A stretch of DNA of 32,774 nucleotides from positions 1 to 32,774 of the forward strand of contig JAIUMH010000017.1 in NCBI GenBank assembly GCA_022565635.1. Reading direction: 5' to 3'. Numbering within the stretch: position 1 is the stretch's first letter; every line of letters starts with the position of its first letter. The notes below the pieces were generated by a model that had not been told where the DNA came from, did not search any database, and saw only the letters and a program-made list of their open reading frames with translations. Source of the stretch: Flavobacteriaceae bacterium. GTDB lineage: Bacteria > Bacteroidota > Bacteroidia > Flavobacteriales > Flavobacteriaceae. Shown here piece by piece: positions 25,183-32,764 of the stretch. A program made the position numbers and the translations under genes.

Positions 25183-26088
25183 ATGCCCAAAAAATCTTCA
25201 AAACTCCTTCTGAAATTAGCAAGTCTTTTTTCAGTTGTTCGAGGGTACAATATTTTGATGATCGTTCTTGCTCAGTATTTGGCTTCTGTTTTTATAATTG
25301 CACCAAAGTATTTGAGCACTAAGGAAATACTACTTGATTTTAATTTATTTCTTCTTATTTTGGCTAGTTCTTTGGTAATAGCATCTGGTTATATTATTAA
25401 TAATTTTTACGATTCAGAAAAGGATTTAATCAACCGTCCATTAAAAACACATATCGATAACTTAGTTAGTCCACAAACCAAACTTTCTATTTATTTTATT
25501 CTCAATTTTGTGGCCGTAATAATAGCAAGCTATGTCTCATTTAATTCGGTAGTTTTCTTTTCTGCGTATATTTTTACTATTTGGTTGTATTCGCACCGAT
25601 TAAAAAAGTATGCTTTTATAGGTAATTTTGCAGCCGCACTTTTAGCGGTTACTCCATTTTTTGCAGTTTTTATTTATTACATCAATTTTGATTTAGTCAT
25701 TTTTGTGCATGCCTTGTTTTTATTTACAATTATTAGCATGCGTGAATTGGTGAAAGACTTAGAGAATTTAAGGGGAGATTTTGCTCAAGATTACCAGACT
25801 ATTCCTGTAAAATACGGTCCTAAATTGTCTAAGCAACTACTTACTTTTTCAAGCATTTTGTGCCTTATTCCTGTTTACATCTTACTCACTTATTTTGAAG
25901 TAGGATACATGAAATATTATTTCATTTTAAGTTTGGTACTTTTATTTGGATTTTCCGTTAGCGTTTGGTATGCCAAAAAGAAAATACATTACCTCATTTT
26001 ACACAATTTACTCAAATTTATAATTGTGTTTGGTGTGTTTTGTATTTTATTGATTGATTTGGATGTTTTTATCAAACGAATTTTTTAA
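25183..26088 (+). CDS. UbiA-family prenyltransferase
   Basis: This 301-aa integral membrane enzyme transfers a prenyl chain to an acceptor. Eight or so hydrophobic helices are visible. The first Asp-rich motif is NNFYDSEKD (73-81, Asp77 and Asp81), which with the following NRPLKT binds the Mg-diphosphate. The second is KDLENLRGDFAQD (191-203). Flavobacterial homologues beside mevalonate kinase are usually labelled geranylgeranylglycerol-phosphate geranylgeranyltransferase, but the acceptor cannot be told from sequence. It is 11 bp from the kinase gene, so the two form one transcription unit. Its product may be a prenylated quinone precursor, heme O-like compound or lipid. Confidence 0.85.
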   Translation: MPKKSSKLLLKLASLFSVVRGYNILMIVLAQYLASVFIIAPKYLSTKEILLDFNLFLLILASSLVIASGYIINNFYDSEKDLINRPLKTHIDNLVSPQTKLSIYFILNFVAVIIASYVSFNSVVFFSAYIFTIWLYSHRLKKYAFIGNFAAALLAVTPFFAVFIYYINFDLVIFVHALFLFTIISMRELVKDLENLRGDFAQDYQTIPVKYGPKLSKQLLTFSSILCLIPVYILLTYFEVGYMKYYFILSLVLLFGFSVSVWYAKKKIHYLILHNLLKFIIVFGVFCILLIDLDVFIKRIF

Positions 26089-26131
26089 ATAACTTCAATG
26101 TAACTTAGACGTTATTTAGTGATGCTTTTTG

Positions 26132-26139
26132 TAATTTTG
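26132..26139 (+). promoter_or_regulatory. mpl: -7 promoter element of mpl
   Basis: TAATTTTG matches TAnnTTTG and ends 27 bp before the mpl ATG. No -33 TTG is visible at a proper distance. Confidence 0.5.
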
Positions 26140-26166
26140 AAATCTTTTAAACTTGAATAGAATTTT

Positions 26167-27522
26167 ATGAAAATACATTTTATAGCTATTGGTGGAAGTG
26201 CAATGCATAACTTAGCCTTAGCTTTACATGCTAAAGGGGAGGACGTTACAGGAAGTGATGATGAAATCTTTGAGCCTTCTAAATCAAGGTTAGCAAATCA
26301 CAATTTATTACCTGAAGAATTTGGTTGGTTTCCTGAAAAAATAACTACCGATTTAGATGCTATAATTTTAGGAATGCACGCTAAAGCCGATAACCCTGAG
26401 CTACTTAAAGCCCAAGAATTGAATCTTAAAATTTATTCTTATCCAGAATTCATTTTTGAACATTCTAAACACAAAACCCGCGTTGTGATTGGAGGATCTC
26501 ATGGAAAAACAACCATTACATCAATGATTCTTCACGTTTTGAAATACCATGAAAAAGAAGTTGATTTTATGGTTGGTGCTCAATTGGAAGGATTTGACAA
26601 TATGGTTCACCTTACCCAAAAAAATGATTTTATTTTATTGGAAGGGGATGAGTATTTGTCCTCCCCTTTAGACCGTCGACCTAAATTTCATTGGTATCAA
26701 GCTAATATTGCTTTAATCAGTGGTATTGCTTGGGATCACATTAATGTATTTCCAACTTTTGAAAATTATGTTGAACAGTTTCAGCTTTTTGTAGATGGAA
26801 TGACACGCGGAAGTACTTTGGTCTATAACGAAGAAGATACAGAAGTGAAACGCATTGCAGAAAACGCTACACAACCTACTCGAAAACACGCCTATTCAAC
26901 CCCTGCTCATTTTATAGAAGATGGAGAAACTTATCTAGAAACTCCTGAAGGCCCAATGCCTATTGAAGTTTTTGGAAAACACAACCTCCAAAACCTAGCC
27001 GGTGCCAAATGGATTTGTCAGCATATGGGCGTGGATGAAGATGATTTTTATGAAGCTATAGCCAGCTTTAAAGGGGCTTCTAAGCGATTGGAATTTTTGT
27101 ATGAATCCACTAAAGTGAAGGTGTTTAAAGATTATGCGCACAGCCCATCTAAAGTAAAAGCCACAACACAAGCAGTTAAATCTCAGTTTGAAGATAAAAA
27201 ATTAATTGCTTGCCTTGAACTTCATACCTATAGTAGTCTAAACGCTGAGTTTCTCAAAGAATATAAATCTAGCTTAAACAAAGCTGATGAAGCAGTGGTT
27301 TTTTATTCGGCAAAGGCTCTGCAAATTAAAGGCTTAGAGGCTATTTCAGATGAGCAGATTAAAGAGGCCTTTGACTTAAATGGATTACAAGTATTTACCG
27401 ATGCCTCTCAGTTTCAAGCTTACTTAAAAGCCAAACATTACCATGATGATGTACTCTTGCTAATGAGCAGTGGAAATTACGGGGGATTGAATTTTGATGA
27501 CTTAAAACGTTGGATTGAATAA
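26167..27522 (+). CDS. mpl: Murein peptide ligase Mpl (MurC-like)
   Basis: This 451-aa Mur ligase attaches recycled L-Ala-D-Glu-meso-DAP tripeptide to UDP-MurNAc in peptidoglycan recycling. The N-terminal Rossmann domain starts MKIHFIAIGGSAMHNLALAL, followed by VTGSD. The ATP loop is GGSHGKTTITS (109-119, Lys114). The block LLEGDEYLSSPLDRRPKFHWYQ (157-178) has the Mpl arrangement (EADEYD...DKRSKF in E. coli) rather than that of MurC. The C-terminal domain includes DYAHSPSKVKAT. MurC is the close alternative, but the EGDEY...DRRPKF block favours Mpl. The next gene follows after 25 bp and begins with TTG. Confidence 0.88.
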   Translation: MKIHFIAIGGSAMHNLALALHAKGEDVTGSDDEIFEPSKSRLANHNLLPEEFGWFPEKITTDLDAIILGMHAKADNPELLKAQELNLKIYSYPEFIFEHSKHKTRVVIGGSHGKTTITSMILHVLKYHEKEVDFMVGAQLEGFDNMVHLTQKNDFILLEGDEYLSSPLDRRPKFHWYQANIALISGIAWDHINVFPTFENYVEQFQLFVDGMTRGSTLVYNEEDTEVKRIAENATQPTRKHAYSTPAHFIEDGETYLETPEGPMPIEVFGKHNLQNLAGAKWICQHMGVDEDDFYEAIASFKGASKRLEFLYESTKVKVFKDYAHSPSKVKATTQAVKSQFEDKKLIACLELHTYSSLNAEFLKEYKSSLNKADEAVVFYSAKALQIKGLEAISDEQIKEAFDLNGLQVFTDASQFQAYLKAKHYHDDVLLLMSSGNYGGLNFDDLKRWIE

Positions 27523-27547
27523 CCCCATTTTTAAATAGCTACAGCCA

Positions 27548-28546
27548 TTGGATTCACTTACACAAATTGTTTTAGGCGCTTCGGTTGGAGAAGTTGTTTT
27601 AGGGAAAAAAATCGGTAATCGCGCCCCATTTTATGGAGCCATTGCTGGAACTATTCCAGATTTAGATGTGCTTACAGGTTACTTTTTAGATCCAGTAACC
27701 GCTGTTGAAGTGCACCGAGGTTTTTCACATTCTATAGTTTTTTGTATTTTATTTGCTCCACTGTTTGGTTATTTGCTGTCTTTTTTTGAGTCGAAAGCCA
27801 ATTGGAAAGAATTGAGTTGGTTGATGTTTTGGGGCTTATTTACCCATCCACTTTTAGATGCTTTTACCACTTGGGGAACTCAATTTTTTTGGCCCTTAGA
27901 AATTAATTTAGCTTTTAAGAGTGTTTTTGTAATCGATCCATTATATACCCTCCCATTTTTATTTTGCTTGGTGATGGCCATGCGAAAACCGAAGTCTTCA
28001 ACGCTTAGAAGAAAATGGAATTACTGGGGAATTGGTCTGAGTTCTACGTATTTACTTATGGGCCTGGTTTTGAAATTTTTCTCTTACCAAGCTTTTGAAA
28101 ATGCACTAGAGGAACAACACATCAACTATATTGAAATTCAAAATAGGCCCGCTCCGCTAACTACCTTACTTTGGTCTGCCAACGTAAAAACTGAAGATGG
28201 ATTTTATATAGGTGATTATTCTTTTTTTGACACAGAAAACATCAATTTTAGATTTTTCCCAAAAAATCATCATTTAGCTGAAGCAGTTATCCATGAAAAT
28301 GATGTGAAACGACTTCAAAAAATTAGTGAAGGTTGGTACACTTTTTCTGTGGATGAGGATGAGAAATTATTCTTTAACGACCTAAGGTTTGGGTTGCTTA
28401 GTTTTGATGCTGATGAAAATCGATTTGTGTTTAGCTACCGACTTTATTACAAGGAAGATGAGTTTCAAGTTGAAGAATTTAGAAAAACTCCTGACGATGG
28501 TAAAGCTTTGATATTTCAGTTGTGGGAGAGGATTAAAGGAAATTAA
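27548..28546 (+). CDS. YdjM/DUF457-type membrane-bound metal-dependent hydrolase
   Basis: This 332-aa membrane protein opens MDSLTQIVLGASVGEVVLGK, the standard opening of this family, so the TTG at 27548 is the start. Conserved putative metal ligands are visible: GTIPDLDVL (34-42, Asp38 and Asp40), HRGFSHS (56-62, His56 and His61) and FTHPLLDAFTTWGT (98-111, His100 and Asp104). Hydrophobic segments occur around 63-80, 88-102, 125-142 and 165-182, followed by a soluble C-terminal domain of about 150 residues. E. coli YdjM is LexA-regulated; I see no LexA-like site here. The biochemical substrate is unknown. It is probably cotranscribed with mpl, 25 bp upstream. Confidence 0.82.
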   Translation: MDSLTQIVLGASVGEVVLGKKIGNRAPFYGAIAGTIPDLDVLTGYFLDPVTAVEVHRGFSHSIVFCILFAPLFGYLLSFFESKANWKELSWLMFWGLFTHPLLDAFTTWGTQFFWPLEINLAFKSVFVIDPLYTLPFLFCLVMAMRKPKSSTLRRKWNYWGIGLSSTYLLMGLVLKFFSYQAFENALEEQHINYIEIQNRPAPLTTLLWSANVKTEDGFYIGDYSFFDTENINFRFFPKNHHLAEAVIHENDVKRLQKISEGWYTFSVDEDEKLFFNDLRFGLLSFDADENRFVFSYRLYYKEDEFQVEEFRKTPDDGKALIFQLWERIKGN

Positions 28547-29298
28547 TTCTGCAAATATACCTCTTGTATTTTTTCTTCGTTTTCAATAAGCTTGATAAGG
28601 TAGTAAGACTTAATTTCGCTTTTATTTAACTCATTAAACTCTGTCTGTGAAATATTTTTTTTGTTTAAAAACAAACGTACATTAGACGACTTACTCCACT
28701 TTTCTATCTGTTGCTGTGAAATTTCAGTTTGGGGTTGAGGATGAGCTACAAAAGGCAAGTATCCTGGAAGACGCTCTGCTTTTAATTTTTGTCTTAAGCT
28801 CATACGCTGGTTTACGCTTTCAACAAAATTCAGTTCAATTTGTCTATAGTAACGTTGAGAATCATCCAATTCATTCCAATTTTTAATTAGTGAATTGTAT
28901 TGGTTAATTAATTGTTCAGTGAGCTGTCCGTTTGGAGAATAATTTTCAACAATGCTTCTTTGCACGTTTACCAAACGAATAGGTGTTTTTTTAATCTGTT
29001 CTTTAATTTGATTAATATAATCTTCGCTAACAATGGCATCAACAACTATCGAAACATTCATAGATAGTGCAGATTCATCATCATAACGTCCTATTTTATC
29101 ATTAATTATTTTGCTAATTTCTTCAATCTCTACTTCATTATCGTAAATACTTACTACTTTGTCGCTGTTAACGTGTATCCTAATTTCCTCTTGTATAACT
29201 ATTGTTGAAAATTGATTTTTAAAAGTACTACAATTAGTTTTTGATGGGTTTTCAAAAGCAAATAATGTAAAAAAACTAATAAATAAAATTAATTTCAT
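28543..29298 (-). CDS. Secreted protein with ExbD/TolR-like N-terminal segment, unknown function
   Basis: This 251-aa protein has an N-terminal signal peptide (about 1-16, MKLILFISFFTLFAFE). Residues 36-115 read like the periplasmic fold of ExbD/TolR. There is a strand IRIHVNSDKVVSIYDNEVEI with a following helix, then MNVSIVVDAIVSEDYINQIKEQIKKT and a last strand IRLVNVQRS. However, the ExbD membrane anchor is missing. The rest is a Gln/Asn-rich helical region with a proline-rich turn (PFVAHPQPQTE). It is last in the ABC-importer operon, 22 bp after the PaiB-like gene, and overlaps the convergent YdjM-like gene by 4 bp. The ExbD resemblance is from pattern reading only and is weak. Confidence 0.6.
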   Translation of the reverse strand: MKLILFISFFTLFAFENPSKTNCSTFKNQFSTIVIQEEIRIHVNSDKVVSIYDNEVEIEEISKIINDKIGRYDDESALSMNVSIVVDAIVSEDYINQIKEQIKKTPIRLVNVQRSIVENYSPNGQLTEQLINQYNSLIKNWNELDDSQRYYRQIELNFVESVNQRMSLRQKLKAERLPGYLPFVAHPQPQTEISQQQIEKWSKSSNVRLFLNKKNISQTEFNELNKSEIKSYYLIKLIENEEKIQEVYLQN

Positions 29299-29320
29299 TT
29301 GGGTTTAATTTGGGGTAAAG

Positions 29321-29926
29321 TTAATGATTTTTTTTTGTTTGAAAATTAGTGAAATATCCTAAGATTTCTTCATGTCTTTTAACCTCTTCTTTTTGTAAAA
29401 CTTCTATAGCTTTTAAAAAATGCGCTTTGGGTTTGTCTTGAGACATTTTAAATCTTCCAGTATAATCTATAACTTTCAGCTGGAAACCATAAATATAATC
29501 CATGGTTTTTTCCATTCGTTCTTCTTTTCCTTTTAAGTTATCTGGAAATTGATGATCCAACAATTCCGTCATTTCAATGATGCTTGTTCTTAGCTCGTCT
29601 TTATTCATTTCAACAGCTTCAGTATTTACTTCAACCTTCATATAATTATAGGTAGGAAATTCTGGTGAAGTAAAGTGACCGGGTGAAATGTAATTTTCAG
29701 GTCCATGAAAAATCACCTTTACAGCTTTTTGCTTTTGAAGCAATTTTGACATGGGATTATGAACATCAATATGACCCAAAAGCTTGCTGTCTTTCCAAAT
29801 TAGTGGAATAAAGGAAGTGTGAATTTCATCTTTCTCCACTAAAATAAGTGTTGCCAGTGGAAATAATTTTACAATCTCCTGAATCATTGAAATGTCTTTA
29901 ACTATGAATTTGTGGAGGGGATACAT
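29321..29926 (-). CDS. PaiB-like FMN-binding protein
   Basis: This 201-aa protein has the PaiB/FMN-binding split-barrel pattern. It starts MYPLHKFIVKDISMIQEIVKLFPLATL, like the M-Y-x-P-x-x-F start of PaiB. The flavin-pocket segment HGPENYISPGHFTSPEFPTYNY (about 91-112) matches HGPxAYISPxxY...VPTWNY. In Bacillus PaiB affects sporulation and protease genes; in other bacteria related proteins bind flavin or heme. The ATG at 29926 is preferred over 29980, because it restores the family start and sits 17 bp after the permease stop. It occupies the slot where the importer ATPase gene is usually found. The role with metal-chelate uptake could be reductive release of iron, but that is speculation. 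Confidence 0.8.
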   Translation of the reverse strand: MYPLHKFIVKDISMIQEIVKLFPLATLILVEKDEIHTSFIPLIWKDSKLLGHIDVHNPMSKLLQKQKAVKVIFHGPENYISPGHFTSPEFPTYNYMKVEVNTEAVEMNKDELRTSIIEMTELLDHQFPDNLKGKEERMEKTMDYIYGFQLKVIDYTGRFKMSQDKPKAHFLKAIEVLQKEEVKRHEEILGYFTNFQTKKNH

Positions 29927-29943
29927 GATTGATAACAAGTTTT

Positions 29944-30963
29944 TTAAAAAATTATTTTTTGCTTCTTCACCAATAGCCAAATTACAATGGGTGCTCCAAA
30001 AATTGAGGTAATGGCGTTGATAGGTAAGGTGTATTCACTTCCTGGTAGTTGAGCAATAGTATCACAAATGAGCATGATAATGGCGCCACCAAAAACTACA
30101 CTAGGCATGAGTATAAAATGGTTGTTGGTTTTAATAAGTTGGCGAATTAAATGTGGAACAGCCAAACCAATAAAGGCAATAGGACCCGCAAATGCGGTTA
30201 CGCTTCCGGCCAAAATACTTGTGGAGAAAATAACTAAAAATCTATTTTTTTTTATATTTACACCTAAGCTCTTGGCATATTTTTCTCCTAAAAGCAATGC
30301 ATTGAGATTTTTTAAGCAAAAGACGCAAATAGAAATGCCAATAAAAAAACATAGAAATAAAATGCTAACTTCCTGCCAGTTGAGATTGCCTAAGCTTCCA
30401 AACGACCAAAATATATACTGTTGCAGGTTGCTTGCTGGACTAAAGTAAGAAAGTACGCTAACTACTGCTCCAGTTAAACTGGCGAACATTAAACCTATTA
30501 TTAAAAGCGCCATGGTATCTTTAATTTTAATAGCTGTAGATAAAATGGCAAGAAGTACAAGTAAGCTTCCTAAACTTGAAAAAATAACCAATGCCCATTT
30601 TGAGAATAGGAGTGTACCAAGCCATCCACCCAGTAAACTTCCACCCAAAATTAATACCGCTACACCCAAACTTGCCCCACTGCTTAAACCCAAAACATAA
30701 GGACCAGCCAAAGGATTTCTAAAAAGGGTTTGCATGAGCATTCCAGAAACCCCTAAGGCGCTTCCTACAAGAATAGCAGTTATGGCTTTAGGTAAACGAT
30801 ATTCCCATATGATATAAGACCACGTAGGATTGACTTCTTGTTGCGTAAAGAGGATTTTTAATAATTCAGCTTGAGGAATATTAACAGACCCCAGCCCAAT
30901 ATTTACCCAAGCAACAATAAGTAACAAAAAGAATAGCAAAAATATACTCCAATTGCTTTTCAC
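29944..30963 (-). CDS. FecCD/BtuC-type ABC transporter permease
   Basis: This 339-aa inner-membrane permease imports iron-siderophore, heme or cobalamin. About nine to ten hydrophobic helices are evident. Family hallmarks are RLPKAITAILVGSALGVSGMLMQ (56-78), NPLAGPYVLGLSSGASLG (83-100) and, for the ATPase contact, GPIAFIGLAVPHLIRQL (about 260-276). The start is GTG at 30963, directly abutting the binding-protein stop codon, so the two are translationally coupled. The cognate ATPase is not in this operon and must be elsewhere or lost. A Fur-like site in front of the operon favours iron-chelate as substrate. Confidence 0.92.
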   Translation of the reverse strand: MKSNWSIFLLFFLLLIVAWVNIGLGSVNIPQAELLKILFTQQEVNPTWSYIIWEYRLPKAITAILVGSALGVSGMLMQTLFRNPLAGPYVLGLSSGASLGVAVLILGGSLLGGWLGTLLFSKWALVIFSSLGSLLVLLAILSTAIKIKDTMALLIIGLMFASLTGAVVSVLSYFSPASNLQQYIFWSFGSLGNLNWQEVSILFLCFFIGISICVFCLKNLNALLLGEKYAKSLGVNIKKNRFLVIFSTSILAGSVTAFAGPIAFIGLAVPHLIRQLIKTNNHFILMPSVVFGGAIIMLICDTIAQLPGSEYTLPINAITSIFGAPIVIWLLVKKQKIIF

Positions 30964-32127
30964 TTACTTTAGGGCTTTAAAAAAATTTAATTGATACTCT
31001 TCTAACAACTCTGGATGTAAGATTTTTACCAAATCCTTAAGCACTAAGTCAGGTCGGTTAGGGCCGAGCTCATAATAAATTACACCACCTGTTTCGCCTG
31101 TAATCATTGCCGTTCCATAAACTTTTTTATTTTGAAATGCTTCAAATTTTTGGTAATGAGAATTGCTTTCTAACAATTGTTCTAGACTGGTATATTGTGC
31201 TGGACCAATCCAGAAATCAGCTGACTGTCCTTTTTCTAAAACTTTTTCAAAAGCTAAGGCAATGCTCCCACTTCCATGGGTGTAATCGTAAATGTAATTC
31301 GCGTTAGCATCGCTTAAAAGTTGACCTTGCCAAGAATCGCCATAGGGCAAATACCAACGATCGTTGTGCATGGCTCCAGAAATAACCTCAGGCTCATATA
31401 CAGACTCCTGAGCCATTTTTTTAGTAGCTAAGTAAGTGCTTTCAATTTCATTAAAAATTTCAGAGGCTTCGGCTTCTTTTTCAGTTAAGATCCCAAAAAC
31501 CTTAATCCATTCAGCTTTTCCTAATGGATTACGCTCCAACCAATCACTATTATATAAAACAGGAACTCCCATTTTTTCAAGGGTGTTTAAACTTTTATTG
31601 CTTCCTTCCACAGCAAAACCCACAACTAAATCGGTTTTTAAAGAAATCAAAACTTCTGTATTTAAACTTTCGTTCTGCCTCAACTCCTTGATTTTGCCTT
31701 CGTTAATTAATTTTCGTGCTCCTTTAGAAGAAATGTAATCTAAATTTGGAAAACCAATCAATTTATTTAATTCATTCAAGCTCTCTAAAGAAGGAATGTG
31801 AGTAGTAGAAGTAACAACCATTTTTTCAATTGGTAATTGGATAAAATGTTGATGTTCTAAATTTTCAGGAACTAAACTTGGGTCTTCTCCAACCACATAA
31901 ATTAAGGATTTTTCAGCCTTGGGCCAAGGCTCTTTCACCTCAATTACTTGAAAACCTTCACCTTCATAAAGAGAAAATGTAGAGGCATATTTAACTTCTT
32001 TTTGAGCTAATGTTTTTAAATCAAATTTTTCTTGTTTAGATGATTCACATGCCCCAAAGCATAGTGCTACTAAGAGCGTAAAGCCCAATAAAAACCAGTG
32101 TTGTTTTTTGTTTTTTATAATCCTCAT
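30964..32127 (-). CDS. Metal-chelate ABC transporter substrate-binding lipoprotein
   Basis: This 387-aa lipoprotein has a signal ending CFGAC (Cys27) and a helical-backbone (TroA/BtuF-like) metal-receptor fold. Supporting segments are LIGFPNLDYISSKGARKLINEGKIKELRQNESLNTEVLISLKTDLVVGF (about 127-175 in pieces), then MGVPVLYNSDWLERNPLGKAEWIKVFG, which is the typical BtuF/FecB pattern. The C-terminal lobe follows. It would capture an iron-chelate, heme or cobalamin delivered by a TonB-dependent receptor and hand it to the permease encoded next. It is first in the operon behind a TATATTTG -7 element and a Fur-like site. The ligand is not decidable from sequence. Confidence 0.9.
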   Translation of the reverse strand: MRIIKNKKQHWFLLGFTLLVALCFGACESSKQEKFDLKTLAQKEVKYASTFSLYEGEGFQVIEVKEPWPKAEKSLIYVVGEDPSLVPENLEHQHFIQLPIEKMVVTSTTHIPSLESLNELNKLIGFPNLDYISSKGARKLINEGKIKELRQNESLNTEVLISLKTDLVVGFAVEGSNKSLNTLEKMGVPVLYNSDWLERNPLGKAEWIKVFGILTEKEAEASEIFNEIESTYLATKKMAQESVYEPEVISGAMHNDRWYLPYGDSWQGQLLSDANANYIYDYTHGSGSIALAFEKVLEKGQSADFWIGPAQYTSLEQLLESNSHYQKFEAFQNKKVYGTAMITGETGGVIYYELGPNRPDLVLKDLVKILHPELLEEYQLNFFKALK

Positions 32128-32134
32128 TTAATTG

Positions 32135-32153
32135 TATAATGATAATGAATTGC
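32135..32153. promoter_or_regulatory. Fur-box-like operator of importer operon
   Basis: TATAATGATAATGAATTGC matches the E. coli Fur consensus GATAATGATAATCATTATC at 14 of 19 positions by my hand count. It lies between the -7 element (32153-32160, minus strand) and the start codon at 32127, where a repressor would cover the transcription start. Confidence 0.5.
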
Positions 32154-32160
32154 AAATATA
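32153..32160 (-). promoter_or_regulatory. -7 promoter element of importer operon
   Basis: TATATTTG on the minus strand fully matches TAnnTTTG and lies 25 bp before the ATG at 32127. No well-spaced -33 TTG is evident. Confidence 0.6.
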
Positions 32161-32203
32161 CACAGAGCATTGAGTAATTAACTAAAAAAGCAATTTAACC
32201 TAT

Positions 32204-32220
32204 AATTTTACTGTAAAATT
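32204..32220. promoter_or_regulatory. Perfect 17-bp palindrome between divergent genes
   Basis: AATTTTACTGTAAAATT has perfect 8-bp arms around one base. It lies in the 254-bp region between the importer operon (minus) and the DUF6787-like gene (plus), upstream of the importer -7 box. An operator for a dimeric regulator is possible. The region is AT-rich, so chance is not excluded. Confidence 0.3.
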
Positions 32221-32369
32221 TTAAGTTATTTAAATCTTCTAAGAAAACTAAAGCTAAAGATTAACCATTAAACCCAACCTATTGTAAAGGTTGAATCATA
32301 CCATTCTTCAAATAAGTAAATACTATTTTGATTTTTTGGAATTATTAAGGTTTAGCCTTAGATAATTAT

Positions 32370-32377
32370 TATTTTTG
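32370..32377 (+). promoter_or_regulatory. -7 element, near-leaderless promoter
   Basis: TATTTTTG is a full TAnnTTTG match ending only 4 bp before the ATG at 32382. With the usual start point several bases after the box, the transcript would begin at or very near the start codon. Confidence 0.55.
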
Positions 32378-32381
32378 CAAA

Positions 32382-32702
32382 ATGAGTAAATTAAAAGAGC
32401 GCTGGGGGATAACCTCCAATTTTCAGTTAGTGATTATTTTTATTGTTTTTGGAATAACAGGTTCGTCTTCGGTTTATGTTGGAGCTCCAATCCTAGAATT
32501 GCTATCCATTACCAAAGAAAACCTCCCGGATCATTTCTTAGGAATATCCTTGTATTACTTCTTAAGAATTGTAATCATTTTCCCTATTTATCAAATTTTA
32601 CTGGTAGCTTTCGGTTTTCTTTTTGGGCAATTCAAATTTTTCTGGGATTTTGAAAAAAAGATGCTAAGTAGAATGGGAATTAAATTTGAGGATAAATCTT
32701 AA
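32382..32702 (+). CDS. DUF6787-like small membrane protein
   Basis: This 106-aa protein starts MSKLKERWGITSNFQLVIIF, which I associate with the DUF6787 family of Bacteroidota. Two hydrophobic segments (about 14-38 and 55-86) are joined by ITKENLPDHFLGISLYYFLR, and the C-terminus FKFFWDFEKKMLSRMG is amphipathic and basic. It is probably an inner-membrane protein; function is unknown. The start is fixed by the family opening and has a -7 box only 4 bp upstream, so the message should be nearly leaderless. It is not obviously part of an operon within the window. Confidence 0.75.
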   Translation: MSKLKERWGITSNFQLVIIFIVFGITGSSSVYVGAPILELLSITKENLPDHFLGISLYYFLRIVIIFPIYQILLVAFGFLFGQFKFFWDFEKKMLSRMGIKFEDKS

Positions 32703-32756
32703 TCCTTATAAACACGTTAAATTTCCCTTTACAGCAGTAGATAACGGAAATTTTAT

Positions 32757-32764
32757 TAGCTTTG
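32757..32764 (+). promoter_or_regulatory. Possible -7 element of a gene beyond the window
   Basis: TAGCTTTG matches TAnnTTTG 10 bp before the window ends. No TTG at -33 is apparent. It could start a gene to the right. Confidence 0.35.

Noticed and set aside
26167-27522. Assignment as MurC
   Set aside because: The EGDEY...DRRPKF block and the N-terminal pattern match Mpl better than MurC, although the two are related.
29944-29980. Longer start of the PaiB-like protein at 29980
   Set aside because: It would add 18 residues overlapping the permease gene and lies before the family start MYPLHKF at 29926.
32128-32381. Cobalamin riboswitch upstream of the importer operon
   Set aside because: The transcript from the -7 box has a leader of about 20 nt, too short for a riboswitch; a Fur-like site is present instead.
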